DNA of 64,000 nt from CAVWDI01 sp963753725 (GCA_963753725.1 CAVWDI010000001.1:868001-932000), one strand, 5' to 3'. Positions 17,283 through 32,600 are shown, counted from the stretch's first letter. Notes: generated by a model from the letters alone, not told the origin. Made by a program: numbers and translations.

Positions 17283-17400
17283 CCTTGGCAATGACCTACT
17301 CTCCCAGGGGGCTGCCCCCCAAGTACCATCGGCGCTGATGGCCTTAACTTCCGGGTTCGGGATGTGTCCGGGTGTACCTCCATCGCTCCAATCACCAAGA
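17283..17400 (-). rRNA. rrf: 5S ribosomal RNA
   Basis: About 118 nt with the usual 5S segments on the minus strand, including the loop A-helix II part GGAGCGATGGAGGTACACC and the closing helix formed by CTTGGTGAT and ATTGCCAAG. A T7 run follows the 3' end directly, so helix I plus this run can serve as terminator of the rRNA operon. Ends are estimated to within a few bases. Confidence 0.93.
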
Positions 17401-17508
17401 GACTTTTCTTTACAAAATAGGAAAATGATTTCAGGTGTTGCTGATTATTCGTCAGTCAGATACCTGAATACCAGTAAACATAACAAGTACCGAGTTCTCC
17501 GCATCACG

Positions 17509-20481
<2,973 letters not shown>

Positions 20482-20483
20482 TA

Positions 20484-20497
20484 CGTGATGCGGAGAA
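20484..20497 (-). other. 23S rRNA precursor processing stem (partner 17495-17508)
   Basis: CGTGATGCGGAGAA here is the exact reverse complement of TTCTCCGCATCACG at 17495-17508. The two 14-nt arms flank the 23S gene just outside its ends and would form the double-stranded stem cut by RNase III. Confidence 0.85.
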
Positions 20498-20787
20498 ATC
20501 GAAACTTCTTACTTCTTACTTCTTCTCCTATTCAGTTGGTAAAGTACTGTGGCGTTTTCCCTTTCGGTTGTCCGCCTAGATCTGGATCCCAACTTCGCTG
20601 GGATGCACATCTACCCGCACAACTAAACCTGGTTAAACTTTCCCATCTATTACAATGTTTTCTTTCGACACGACAGCCCGGCAAACCGCCGGGCTGTATA
20701 TATCCCATCGATTTGACGCTAGATCTGTTGTTTATTCAATCAAGTTTCGAACCAATCTTTTTCTTTTTCTCCAGTTTTTATGTAGCC

Positions 20788-20863
20788 TGGTGGAGATGAG
20801 GGGATTCGAACCCCTGGCCTCCGCCGTGCAAGGGCGGCGCTCTCCCATCTGAGCTACATCCCC
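20788..20863 (-). tRNA. tRNA-Ala(TGC)
   Basis: A 76-nt gene with CCA encoded at the 3' end. The anticodon TGC lies in the loop of CTTGCAC, the T loop is GTTCGAATC, and the acceptor stem holds the G3:U70 pair, the alanine identity element. It lies in the 16S-23S spacer after tRNA-Ile. Confidence 0.96.
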
Positions 20864-20895
20864 GCAAATAGGCTAATTCTTAAGCCTGCGGTCAA

Positions 20896-20969
<74 letters not shown>

Positions 20970-21110
20970 TAACCTGTCATATATTATGACCTCAACAACT
21001 GAGAAGTGACAGAAAGTATTCATCCTTTTTTCCGTTCGCCTCGACACCGTATCGAGACTATTTTGGGATGGCACTTAAGCCCTTAGGCTTAGGTACGGTT
21101 TTTTCCCTAG

Positions 21111-22621
<1,511 letters not shown>

Positions 22622-22930
22622 AATACTTATTCGTATTTTTATATACTTTACGTATACTAGATACGTGTAGTTCTATACGGTAGTTATCCTATACGCTATG
22701 TATAAGTTTGTTTCGGAATCTCAGGGTTCGTACTTTCTATCACTCTTCAGTTGTTAAGGTTCTTGATGGTACTCGCTGTTAAGCACACAAAAACACCGAT
22801 GTCTTTCTATTTGACATCGGCTGGTCAGACCGAACAAGTATTTCACTCTGGTCTCTGACGCAGTGCGTCTCTAGAATTGTTACCGATCTGCTTTTCTTAG
22901 CGAGATCATCTATTTTGAAAGTGCCCCACT
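22622..22930 (-). other. rRNA operon leader
   Basis: A 300-nt transcribed leader between the promoter and 16S. It holds the upstream arm of the 16S processing stem (22731-22760), a boxA-like antitermination motif around 22777-22788 (TGTGCTTAACA on the transcript) and an 8-bp hairpin at 22796-22820 (CCGATGTC/GACATCGG). The rest is rich in TATACG-like runs, with no coding frame. Confidence 0.6.
22731..22760 (-). other. 16S rRNA precursor processing stem (partner 20989-21018)
   Basis: The 30-nt segment is complementary to 20989-21018 with 4 mismatched positions. The arms lie upstream of 16S and between tRNA-Ile and the 16S 3' end, as expected for the RNase III stem of pre-16S rRNA. Confidence 0.75.
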
Positions 22931-22959
22931 ATTATACGTATTAAGCCTGGTATTGTCAA
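22931..22959 (-). promoter_or_regulatory. consensus promoter of the rRNA operon
   Basis: A perfect TTGACA (22954-22959) and a perfect TATAAT (22931-22936) on the minus strand are separated by exactly 17 bp, about 310 bp before 16S. This is a full sigma-70 consensus, as expected for a strong stable-RNA promoter. No second promoter of similar quality is seen. Confidence 0.88.
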
Positions 22960-23057
22960 GAGAGCAAACATAAGTATATCCTAAATTTTAAGGTTCCTGA
23001 AATTCTCAACTAAGCACCAGCTTTTTGGCCATATCAGTTTCCCATTTAGATATGTGG

Positions 23058-23753
23058 TTATTCAACCAAATCCTCTTTTGCCAGCCTGCGCTGCGCCGCC
23101 GGGCTTGTAATATCGCGGATTGTGTCAGATCCAATCCATCGCGCTGTTTTTGATTCGGATGCTTTCAAGTTTTCTGCAGCCTCCAATACTACCCGGTTCA
23201 GGTTTCTATTCCTTTTACCGATGTTGCGCAGCGCCCAGCTTACCGCCTTTTTTACAAAGTTGCGACCGTCTGTTGCCCCGCTATTGATTAAAGGAATCAG
23301 TTCAATGAAATTCTCGTCCGGGGCACTTTTATCATGCCAGGCCAGGCATGCAATCAGCGCAAATCCTGCCCGCTTCACAAATTCCTGCTCACGTTTTACC
23401 CACTCGTTGATTTTCGTCCATGCGAAGGGTGTCTTCTCGAAAAGGTTCATGCACACTTGATCGCATACATCCCATGAATTAAAGTCGACCACCCAGTCTT
23501 CCATCTGTGCTTCTGTAACTGCAGCCGGATCGTCTACCATCGAAGCAAGGATCATCGCCTCCGGGATTCCGGTCTGCCAGAGCTCCAGCGCCAGCTTATG
23601 ATCCACCCCGACCTGCTTGGCGATTTTCCTCATCTCCGGTACTTTTACGCCCATCCGCTTTTCTATTGATATCCCATAGCGGTCCATCCCTTCCAAACGG
23701 TCACTGTCCGCGGCCGCATACAACAAATCCAGAACCTCACCAATCTCAGTCAT
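23058..23753 (-). CDS. DNA alkylation repair protein, AlkD-like HEAT family
   Basis: A 231-residue all-helical protein with HEAT-repeat character. It carries the conserved segment DFNSWDVCDQVCMNLFEKTPFAW, WVKREQEFVKRAGFALIACLAWHDK, then GRNFVKKAVSWALRNIGKRN, which is the signature of the AlkD/AlkC-like group that excises alkylated bases. Length fits the family (about 220-240). The AlkD catalytic Asp and aromatic residues cannot be assigned with certainty by eye. No operon partner is visible; it stands alone between the rRNA promoter region and the secreted protein gene. Confidence 0.85.
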   Translation of the reverse strand: MTEIGEVLDLLYAAADSDRLEGMDRYGISIEKRMGVKVPEMRKIAKQVGVDHKLALELWQTGIPEAMILASMVDDPAAVTEAQMEDWVVDFNSWDVCDQVCMNLFEKTPFAWTKINEWVKREQEFVKRAGFALIACLAWHDKSAPDENFIELIPLINSGATDGRNFVKKAVSWALRNIGKRNRNLNRVVLEAAENLKASESKTARWIGSDTIRDITSPAAQRRLAKEDLVE

Positions 23754-23841
23754 GCTGAATCACTTTTTTTTAAGTATCTGTTCAAATGGGTAAACAAACC
23801 TGCAATTGCTCGCTTTAATTGCGAACATTTCATTATGAAAA

Positions 23842-25209
23842 TTACGGTGATTTAACTAAGAAAGGCAGGAATTTCCAATCGGAATAAATAAATTTCTGTG
23901 CGGCAATACGTTGTGCAGCAATGTCCCAATCAGTGCTGTTCTTTTGATATCGCCAGGCTGCCAGACACCGACCGTCATCTGTTCCCGAGATGGCAGGGAC
24001 TTGTAAGATTTGATCCCCATCACCTACATGAACCTTTAGCTCTGAATTGGCTGTTTCTCCTATAACTATCCTGTCAATAATCCTGTATTGGTCGCCCCCA
24101 GCAGCGCCGATATCTGCCGATGTATACAAGACATGCATTTCATCTTCTACCCCACAGTAACCCACACTGGGCATGATATGCGTATCGTTTTTACTATTAA
24201 AGATGGTTTCAATAGGGAATGCATAACCTTCCAGCGGATTACCCTGGTCCCCGCGACCCTTTAATCTTGTCCCGTGAATACTGCGCGGCACTGGACTGCC
24301 GCTTCCTTCCAAGTGAGTGAACACAACTAGAAAATTATCTTCTTTCTGGTCGAAGGCTACGGATGGATTACCGCACGAATCCGTAAGTGGATCTTCCCCC
24401 TCATTATGTGGCGCCACTTTGACAACCGATCCATATTTTTGCGGTGATCCTGAATATTGATCGTGTAAATAATGCGCGTGAACCCAATCTGCGCCGGAAG
24501 CCCTATTGCGGTGCCAGACTGCCAGGAACGAATTATGCATTCCCGTCCAGGCCACATCTGGAGTGTAAACATTGCCGCTGGGGTAATTTAATATCGTGAA
24601 AGCTGTACCTAAAGGTAACGGGGTGGTTTCGTGTGCCTGAACCATTCGCCCCATTATCCTTCTGGGCGCTTGCACGAATACAACCATGTATTCATCATCA
24701 TCACTGTTATGCACCACTGCCGGATCAGAATGAACCTCACCCGATTCGCCTGATATTTTTAAATCTTTATTATCAGGAAATAAGCCGCCAGGATGGCCTG
24801 CACCCCCATAGATCACCCGGCCGTATATTTCATTCTCTCGTTCATACACCACGAAGAAACGGTCGTGGTCCGAGTCATATGCCACATCAGGATTCTTTGC
24901 TCTCAAGGGAGAATCAAAAATACTGAACAGCAAAAGGTTCTCTCCTGTATTGGCATCTATAAAAACGCCTTTTATAACCCCGTTTTTTTCGCTGCCTTCG
25001 AACACGAGCAGATACTGTTCAGTTACCGGTGAATACGCAACCGCAGGCGCAGTTCCTGAATGTTCATATCCTGAATAAATCACATCGCCTTCCAAGCTAA
25101 AATCTAATGCATTCGGCTCAGATGGTTGGTCAGAAAACATTTCAACACCAGAAAAAGATACCAATAAACAGCCAATAAATATTACGCAAATCATCTGGAT
25201 CGTTTTCAT
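23842..25209 (-). CDS. secreted protein of unknown function, propeller-like
   Basis: About 455 residues with an N-terminal signal sequence (MKTIQMICVIFIGCLLVSFSG). The mature part repeats a pattern of short strands with VAYDSDHDRFFVVYE, VVHNSDDDEYMVVFV, VAFDQKEDNFLVVFTH and similar motifs about every 55-60 residues. These resemble blades of a beta-propeller or a bacterial Asp-box-like repeat. The chosen ATG lies 5 nt after GGAGG; the upstream ATG sits inside that ribosome site and is rejected. The protein is probably exported or surface-associated. No catalytic motif is recognised. It shares no clear operon with neighbours. Confidence 0.65.
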   Translation of the reverse strand: MKTIQMICVIFIGCLLVSFSGVEMFSDQPSEPNALDFSLEGDVIYSGYEHSGTAPAVAYSPVTEQYLLVFEGSEKNGVIKGVFIDANTGENLLLFSIFDSPLRAKNPDVAYDSDHDRFFVVYERENEIYGRVIYGGAGHPGGLFPDNKDLKISGESGEVHSDPAVVHNSDDDEYMVVFVQAPRRIMGRMVQAHETTPLPLGTAFTILNYPSGNVYTPDVAWTGMHNSFLAVWHRNRASGADWVHAHYLHDQYSGSPQKYGSVVKVAPHNEGEDPLTDSCGNPSVAFDQKEDNFLVVFTHLEGSGSPVPRSIHGTRLKGRGDQGNPLEGYAFPIETIFNSKNDTHIMPSVGYCGVEDEMHVLYTSADIGAAGGDQYRIIDRIVIGETANSELKVHVGDGDQILQVPAISGTDDGRCLAAWRYQKNSTDWDIAAQRIAAQKFIYSDWKFLPFLVKSP

Positions 25210-25516
25210 GTTTTCCTCCATAAATCTTTTTAAACCGATATTCCGTTGTATTTGGTATTAGATGGTTGCAGTATAATTCAAAACACAAAAAGAATGGGGT
25301 CAATTGGGACTGTCCCAAAAGTTTTGTCACTCTGTTCAAAGTGAAGAATCTCTCTCGATGAAAACCAGATGCTTCGCTCCACTCAGCATGACAATCATTA
25401 CTTTTTAGACAACCACTACATTTAACAACCCATAAACAATATAAAAAGAAATATTTTCCTTTGCAGAGCTAAAAGTTATCGATTTCCACCTCCCGGAATA
25501 ACCAATCTAAAAAAAA

Positions 25517-26536
25517 TTAACCAGCACCCATAACGTAGACCGAACTTCCTGGTAAAAGTTTCTCTACCTTTATTCGATTATATCCACATTCCTTTAATTG
25601 GAATAGGATTTTTTGCATTGTGGGCAGTGGTGTACAGCCGCGCATCGAACTTGTCGCCAGATTCAGGTTGGCTGAACCGATATCCATCCCCTCACCCCGG
25701 AAACTGGAGACGATAATCAACTCTCCTCCCGCTGATAACAAATGTCGCAAATTACTGAATAATTCCCTCCTTTCATTCTCGGTAAAATAGTAAACTGCAT
25801 TAAAAAAAGTGATCAGATCGAAAGGACCTTCCAGTTCGGGTATAGGCGTTCGGATATCGCCTTCGATTATTTTTATCCGGTCAGCGATCCCCCAATCTTT
25901 CAAATTTCGCCTGGTAATTTCGACCACTTTCGGATCCATCTCTATGCCTGTTCCTGTCAATTGAAGGTTGGCTGAACAGGATGCCCGCAGATAAACTCCA
26001 GTACCGCAGCCTATGTCCAGGAAACTAGGACTGATGCGATTGTTTACAGCCCTGGTCACCAGATTTCTCAGATAAGGCTCGACCAGTTTTGAATATCTGG
26101 CTACTATATCGCCGATCTCCTGCAAATAGTCGCCCTTTTCCCCGCCGTGTAACCTGACTGCTGCTTCCTTGTAAATTGAATTGTAATAGGTGACATTTCC
26201 CTGGATCAGCGCAGCAAGCGCGTCGCCTTTTTCACCCGTAAGCGCCCGCATACGCTTTCCTTTTATGTAATACAGTCCATCCTTAGTAGTGATTTCACCA
26301 CTGGAGGTTCCCAAATCCAGTAAAGCCTCCAGTATCTCCGGACGACTGACCTCCAACTTCTGCATCAACACACCTTTCGAACAGGGTTCTTCGAGCGCCT
26401 CTATCAGCCCGCTTTCAATGGCTGCGAAAAGGAAATGCATCCGCACCATCGCCTCCCAATCCCGCAGCACAGGAGATATTTGGCGCAGGTTCCCTTCACG
26501 GAAGAAGGTAAACAAATTTCTCAACCACATATTCAT
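25517..26536 (-). CDS. SAM-dependent methyltransferase with N-terminal winged helix
   Basis: A 339-residue protein. The first 120 residues look like a dimerisation/winged-helix domain (FLFAAIESGLIEALEEP, SRPEILEALLDLGTSSGEI) of the O-methyltransferase kind. The C-terminal half has motif I SFLDIGCGTGVYLRASC (about 170-186), acidic GIEMDPKVVEITRRNL and post-I DRIKIIEGDIRTPIP. This arrangement fits plant- or bacterial-type small-molecule O-/C-methyltransferases; the substrate is unknown. Upstream on the same strand lies a terminator and the broken GYD gene, so it probably has its own promoter. Confidence 0.75.
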   Translation of the reverse strand: MNMWLRNLFTFFREGNLRQISPVLRDWEAMVRMHFLFAAIESGLIEALEEPCSKGVLMQKLEVSRPEILEALLDLGTSSGEITTKDGLYYIKGKRMRALTGEKGDALAALIQGNVTYYNSIYKEAAVRLHGGEKGDYLQEIGDIVARYSKLVEPYLRNLVTRAVNNRISPSFLDIGCGTGVYLRASCSANLQLTGTGIEMDPKVVEITRRNLKDWGIADRIKIIEGDIRTPIPELEGPFDLITFFNAVYYFTENERRELFSNLRHLLSAGGELIIVSSFRGEGMDIGSANLNLATSSMRGCTPLPTMQKILFQLKECGYNRIKVEKLLPGSSVYVMGAG

Positions 26537-27067
26537 TGGTTATCCTTTTCTGTTTTAGATATTCAGATTTAATGGTTTTCTATTTCTGTCTCGTTAAAAA
26601 TCTCATTCGAAATCTGCTCCAAAATTGATCTCTAAAATCTCCTCCAGCCGCGATTAATCTCGTAGATCTCCTTTCTAAAGCTGCTCTTTAAGAAGAGGTA
26701 GTCCCATCGACAACAAATATTCTGTTCCTGATTCCCAAAGAATACCCAATATAATCTTAGGATTAGTATTCAGGGTTGATGAAACCATGTCACCAACGCA
26801 ACTCTTTCATTGCCATTTCCAATATCAACACACAGGATTGCAGCAGCAGTGCCGGTGCGTTCCATTTTTCGGATTTCAGCGTATTTCAGAATATCTGTAG
26901 GGCTTAAAGAAAATTCCCCGGAATTCGACGTTTCCGGGGAAGATTAGTTATTGTGCCTGTCCGATCTCAAATTGCGGAAGAAACTACTTTCTCGCCTAGC
27001 AATTTCTCCATATATGATATGTTTAAATTCTTACGAGAAATCTCAATGGATAGAAAGGAATATCAAT
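26537..27067. other. 531-bp region without a gene
   Basis: No credible reading frame is seen in this stretch between the methyltransferase and the GYD gene. It holds one hairpin at 26914-26941 and otherwise AT-rich sequence with scattered stops in all frames. Confidence 0.5.
26914..26941 (-). terminator. terminator downstream of the GYD gene
   Basis: A perfect 10-bp stem (TTCCCCGGAA and TTCCGGGGAA) is followed on the minus strand by TTTTCTTT. It lies about 125 bp past the GYD stop and ends that transcript before the methyltransferase. Confidence 0.7.
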
Positions 27068-27347
27068 CTATCCGAGCAGTTTGTCGAAATCGTCAACCTC
27101 CATCGCCGGCGCCGTGGTAAATGAAATCCCCAGCATCTTAGATAATTCGACCGAGGCCTTCATAGCCTGTTCGTTATTCCTGAATTCCACGTTCAATACC
27201 AGGTCCACATCACCCAGCAGCGCATATCCAGCTTTTATTTTTCCGCCGGCTTCCTTTATTAAAATCCTCAGCCTTCTCCGTGCGAGCAGCGCTTATATCT
27301 CTAATCCCTTCTGCCGTATATCTTCCGAACATCATGTAAGTTGCCAT
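27068..27347 (-). pseudogene. GYD-domain protein, broken by a +1 frameshift
   Basis: The reverse strand starts MATYMMFGRYTAEGIRDI after a good AGGAGG ribosome site. After AARTEKAED the frame is lost. Shifting by one base continues with LIKEAGGKIKAGYALLGDV, then LVLNVEFRNNEQ and PAMEVDDFDKLLG to the stop at 27068-27070. Removing one base from the A4 run 27261-27264 on the plus strand (a T in the gene) gives 92 residues, the normal length of GYD/DUF3303 proteins, small cytosolic proteins of unknown role. The gene is too broken to appear as one reading frame, and real loss cannot be told from a base error. Confidence 0.8.
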
Positions 27348-27766
27348 TTGGTTTCCTCCTTTTGGAAAACAATTGAATTACGCTTGATTATCTGTATACT
27401 TCAAATTATTGTTGAGTATTATCACTTCTACTAGGTTTTTATAAGATTCGACAGGTTCAACAATTTAATAACTATACTACCATTATTACAAAAGATACAC
27501 AATAAAACACACCTTTAAATTCGCTCTTTATTTGTATGACAAGCCACAGTTTCTATTCAATTTCATCTGTAGTTCGCAGGTTTTTTCGTTCCTATACACT
27601 CGCAATCCAAATTATTGTCACTCGTAAAAACAAGAATTCCACCGTCTCGCAAGAAAATAGTTTCAATATAAAATCCACGCCTCGCAGGTACAAATTGCGA
27701 GGCGTGGATTTCATCAAGCTTATAACGTAGTTCGCTGGAATATTCCTACACCTTAACCAATCTTGC
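27348..27766. other. 419-bp region without a gene
   Basis: No coding frame is credible. It contains the 16-bp hairpin at 27671-27711 near its right end and the likely promoter for the GYD gene at its left end, though no clear -10/-35 pair stands out. Confidence 0.5.
27671..27711 (-). terminator. hairpin at the end of the carbohydrate operon
   Basis: A perfect 16-bp stem (AAATCCACGCCTCGCA and its complement) with a 9-nt loop lies 55 bp past the end of the minus-strand carbohydrate operon. The T-rich flank on that side (TATATTGAAACTATTTTC) is imperfect, so it may act as a factor-assisted or 3'-protecting stem. Confidence 0.65.
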
Positions 27767-28801
27767 TTATAAAGGTAAATTCACGATTCGATCCTCAGCG
27801 ATCGATTTTTCAGCAGCAATCATCACTTCGATCGAACGTCTACCATCCTCACCCGTGATAAGCGGTTCTTTGTCCTCCAATACACACTCGAAGAAGTGTT
27901 CCATCTCCAGCTTGGCTGCTCCGACCAGCTTATCATTCATCGTAGGCCAGTGACGTGTATCAGGGAATTTCCATCCCTCTCGGTCAAGTGCATACAGGTC
28001 CATAGGAGTGAAGTTTAAATTCAGAACACCATCCGTTCCAACGACATTCATGCGTACATCGCCAAAACCTCCCCAGCTTGATGGTTTTTCCCATGCTGCC
28101 CATTCCTCTGGCAGGCACCAACCAACTTCATGGATTCCCAGGGAACCGTCCATAAATTCCATTGTGATCCATGCGCAGTCATACGTTTTGAATTCTTCCC
28201 AGACCCTGCCCTTCAAACCTCTCGCATACACAGATTTAACTGGAGCAGGATGGTACCAGAGAAACTGGTCGATATCATGAACTGCAATATAAGTGATTGG
28301 ACTTACGCGCCCATTCAGCCGGGACGCTTCACCAATCGTAGCAATTCGTCTGGCATAAGCAGAAAGAAAACGTCCAATCTGTCCTTCCTCGACAGCCTTC
28401 TGTATCATGGCATAGTTAACTTCAAAGCGTAAAATCTGCCCGACCATTAATTTCACACCAACTTCATTACAGACTTAAATCATGGAGTCGGCATCTTCGA
28501 GTGTGGTAGCAAACGGCTTTTCGACAAGTACATGACATCCATATTGAGATGCTGCAGCAACCAATTCTCTATGCATCGTTTCAGGAGTTGCAACGATGAC
28601 TGTATCCGGCTTTTCAATTTGCAGCATCTCGTCATAATCTTTATATGCCTTACCGCCGTATAAATCGACAAGTCCTTGTGCTTTTTCGAAATCTACATCC
28701 ATCGCCCCAACACAGCGGACGTAAGGTAGTTCATATCCCACACGGGCTAGCACGCCTCCCATAAAACCTGAACCAATGACCGCGAAGGTTACCTCTTCCA
28801 C
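27767..28801 (-). pseudogene. Gfo/Idh/MocA-family oxidoreductase, interrupted by an in-frame stop
   Basis: Two same-frame segments belong to one 344-codon protein. The first has the NAD(P)-binding start VIGSGFMGGVLARVGYEL, then AMDVDFEKA and the MHRELVAAASQYGCHVLVEKPFA hallmark with the EKP motif. It stops at a TAA (28475-28477) right after DADSMI, and the next codons read VCNEVGVKLMVGQILRFEV with no frame change. The C-terminal part (AVHDIDQFLWY, MNVVGTDGVLNL) is the typical substrate domain. Only one base change to a sense codon is needed. Such enzymes oxidise or dehydrate sugars and are common in carbohydrate clusters; the exact substrate is unknown. It starts at GTG directly after the stop of the GATase1-like gene, so it is operon-linked. 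Confidence 0.85.
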
Positions 28802-29575
28802 TTAAATCTCCTTTGCCAACCAACGAACGGACTGTCGCCAGAACTGGCCGTAGTATTCCCAGGGTTGGAAGGAAGCTGCCCAATGCGGAGAACAGTCAGT
28901 CGAAAACGCCATGGCACGGCCCTCACCAAATTCCCATACGACCACCAATGGATTCTCATCTTCACCTTCCCCGATTGTCGCTAATACATTGGAGCCATCT
29001 TTCGGAAATATCTTGTTAAATCCTTCAAAGATGGGGCATTCATCCCAGGGTATATCTTTCAGAATTGGATGTCCAGGTTTGTTTATATTTACGTGGACAC
29101 CTTCAGGTGTTTCAACTCGGTCATCCACTCCTTCCAGACAGGTCACCGGCAAAGCTTCTTCTATGGGTGTGTTGTAATACCCACCATGACCAAAACGCCC
29201 GCTGAAGGAAGTCCAACCCCCAACCATCAAAAGCCCTCCCCCGTTCCTAGTATATTCTCTTATGGCCTTCAACCTGTTTGTGGTTGGTTGTTTAACACCT
29301 GGATTCCAGAAAGGATAGAGCGCTAAGACCTCGCATTCAATATCGCTGAGTATCAAAACATCAAATTCGGATAGTCCCTCAACTGTCCGTGGGAAATCCG
29401 CGATGGCTACTTCGCATGCCATGTGAGTTACATCGATACCGCCTTCTTCCATAACGTCTATTAATGGTTGACCCCATACATGTGTTGAAAAACCTTTTAC
29501 TTCAAAATTGAATGGTGAGGCAACAAATATCGGGCCGATTTTTGCCGCCGCATCTCCTGCATAAAGTACTTTCAT
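28802..29575 (-). CDS. glutamine amidotransferase-like (GATase1/ThuA-type) protein
   Basis: A 257-residue flavodoxin-like Rossmann protein. It has FEVKGFSTHVWGQPLIDVME, EFDVLILSDIECEVL, then IREYTRNGGGLLMVGGWTSFSGRFGHGG and a C-terminal GEGRAMAFSTDCSPHWA. This matches the PF07090/ThuA-like group, which shares the GATase1 fold but lacks a clear Cys-His-Glu triad. ThuA relatives act with a dehydrogenase on keto-sugars, and here the gene is directly coupled to a Gfo-type dehydrogenase (TAA followed at once by GTG). The enzymatic role is inferred from that pairing only. A good AAGGAGATAT ribosome site precedes the ATG. Confidence 0.7.
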   Translation of the reverse strand: MKVLYAGDAAAKIGPIFVASPFNFEVKGFSTHVWGQPLIDVMEEGGIDVTHMACEVAIADFPRTVEGLSEFDVLILSDIECEVLALYPFWNPGVKQPTTNRLKAIREYTRNGGGLLMVGGWTSFSGRFGHGGYYNTPIEEALPVTCLEGVDDRVETPEGVHVNINKPGHPILKDIPWDECPIFEGFNKIFPKDGSNVLATIGEGEDENPLVVVWEFGEGRAMAFSTDCSPHWAASFQPWEYYGQFWRQSVRWLAKEI

Positions 29576-29681
29576 TTTTATATCTCCTTAAAGGGTTAAA
29601 GTTTTTGAAGTGTAAGAGTTGAAATAATTATTAGTAGATATACTTTGTTATTGGTTCAATCCTTGTGAAGTTTTATGATGA

Positions 29682-32600
29682 TCAAATTTTAAAACCAATT
29701 TCACTGTAACGCCCAAGTTTGTCCAGAGACTTCTGGACAAATTCGTATAGTTCATCAAAGTAAGGATGATGTTCTTTAGCAGCCTCCTTCCAATTATAAA
29801 CAGCCTCAGCATAATTTCCCAAAAGTTCGTGCGCACAACCTAGACGATATAGAATTTCTGCATTTTGCATTGTAGTAGGCTGTCCTACCCCATGATTTTT
29901 TGGGAATTCCAGCGCCATCTTAAAATCTGTGATGGCATCTTCTACCTTGCCTGCATCAAGATGAGCATCCGCCTTCTGCATTAGCGCCTTTACATATACC
30001 CAATGGAAACTCTGATCCATCTCGAGCGGAACGAAATCCTCCTCTGCAAAAAGTTTCAATGCCTTTGTGTATTGGCCTAATTCGACCAGCATGCTTAGGG
30101 TCCTCTTGCGCACATCCTCTCTCATCGGATCGAGGTTAAGCATAGTTTGCAGCAGTTCAGATCGTTTATCAGGTTGGTCTAAAAGGGAGTACAAATCATC
30201 CAAATGCATATAAATATCCTGGTTATTTGGGTTTTGGTTGAGCGCCTTCTCAAACAATTCAACGGCGCGATTCGGATCTTCCTTTTGCTGCCAGTAGGCC
30301 ATTCCTAGGTTTCTTGAAAGGACATCGAAATCTGCTAATCTATTTTGTGCATCCTCCCATAATTGGATGGCTTCTTCATATTGTTGGTGGGCATATAGGA
30401 AATTCGCTAAGTAGTACTTCGCCTTATAATCCTCAGGATTATAAATCAACGCATCCCTCAAAGCGATTATTTCCCATAACCTGCTCAAGAACACTTTGTC
30501 TGGTTTTGTTTCTTTCGCCTTTTCCCGCCAATTTAGTGCGTTTTCTCCTTCTCCTAAAAGTTGATATAAATATGCCCCAAAATAATAAACACCTGGATAA
30601 TCCCAGTCCTCTGCAGCCTTTTGAAGAACGGATAAAGCATCCTCGATCAATCCTGCGTCCATATAGAAACACACTAGGTCTAAGATATACTGCTGGTCGT
30701 CTGCCAACAACCGTTGAAGTTTCTTAGATTCTGTTGTATCTGTTCCCGCGTTCAACCACGACAATTCCTGCAATACTGGAAAATTAAAAAGGATCTGTGA
30801 CTAATATTTGCTTGAAAATATGTCGTACTTCTTTCTCTTTACCCGAATGGCGAAGAGCCATCCCCAACAAAATTGTCGATTGGGTTTCATCGTCTTCGTC
30901 TTTAATATTACTGAGAAGATTAATTGCATCTTCCCATTGAACTGTGCGCAAAGCGATGCTCGCTCGACCGCGAATTGCAGAGGATGAAAGAACATCATCG
31001 CTTGACACCTTTTCGTAAAGTATCTTAGCCAAGTCGATATCCCCTTCATACCAGGCAATGAGACCAAGATAATAGTAAGCGGATATTATCCCTAATTTGG
31101 ATGCCTGCTCTAAATGCTCACGGGCAGAATGAAAGTCTGCGTTTCTGAGGGACATCAATCCCAACTGATAATGTGCGTGGCCATGCTGTCCGTCCAATCG
31201 AAGGGCATCAGCATAACTCTTCATTGCTTCATCACGGTTATCAAAATTCTCATGTTTAAGCCCAAGTTGGTAGTAATCATCAGCCGTCACCGGTGGTATA
31301 TCCTGTGCTGGTTCATCAAATTCAACCGAACTTGGTTCCCGTTTGTGGGTGTAGATCAATATATTTCGTCCAGAGTTATCTTCAACATCGATTGTAATTG
31401 GATGATCTCGAAGGGTAACAGAATCAATAGAGACAGTGCCTGACCAGGGTTTATCAGGAGAGATCGATACTTTCTTATCGAGCAGCACATTACCCGGAAT
31501 TGACAAATTGATATTGGCATCTGTAAATGAACAAACGGGACATAGAGCTATTGTTAGTTTTGTCTTCGACTTGTTCTCCCCTTGGTCCATGTGCAAGCGT
31601 GCCCCAATATTTTCGCTTGCACAGGTTAAGCCTCCGATATTACGCAGCGGCAGCCACCACTCTCGCCAAGTTTTCGTAACGCCTGGTTCGAGGAAGTCAA
31701 AATCGAGTTGAGTTTCCATAGCTCCGCATTGTGTCTCTGCATACAAAGAGCCATCATCCATCAATGCTGTTTGGTTAACAACTCCGACTTCCGATGTTCC
31801 CCACGACCACAATTTCATTCCAGATACATCCCGAGAATCCGCATAATGAGCGTAACCTGTATCGTATGTATGCTGCCAGGCACCAAAATAATCCCACTCC
31901 ACCAGGCGACCAAATACTGATACCTGTGCCAGCATATCTTTCTCCCATCGGAAATTAAATGGTTCGTGGATTCGATCAGCAGGCCACATTGGTACACCTT
32001 CCATCCCAGGCAGCCCGGGTTCACTTGTGATCAAATCCAATCGAGCCACTGGCCAGGATGCAGTCCCGGCAAACTCGTAGGAACGCACTCTTTGCAGGGG
32101 ATAAACAAACTCGGTTTTAGCGTCAGAATCTAGGGATGCATTTGTCCAGTAATGGTAGCGGCCTGGGATAGGTGTGGGATTAAAAAGTCGCACATCCTGC
32201 GCCAGAGCACAGCGGTCTGGGAACAGGGTAAGTTTTATCGTCCATCGCATACCTGAAATGTGCTCCAACCCACCGATGAAAATGGAAGCGCTGCCATCCT
32301 TTTCCTCGCGGATATCCCAATTTACAGTGTCGGCTGTTGTTGGAGCATGCGCAACGGGGAAGCTGAATTCAACACCACCGGAGAAGAAAGCGCCCCGGAT
32401 TGCCAGTGGAGAAAATTTAATTACAGGATTCTTATAAAATACTTCCCTATCTGATATCTTGTCAAAGACTGAGTACACCCGTCCTCCCAATTCCGGTAGA
32501 ACCGTAACACACAGATATTTGTTTTCAATGACCAGTGTGCGGTACTGAACATCAGTTGGAATTGAGTCAATCTCATCTTGAAGCGTATATGGATATATAT

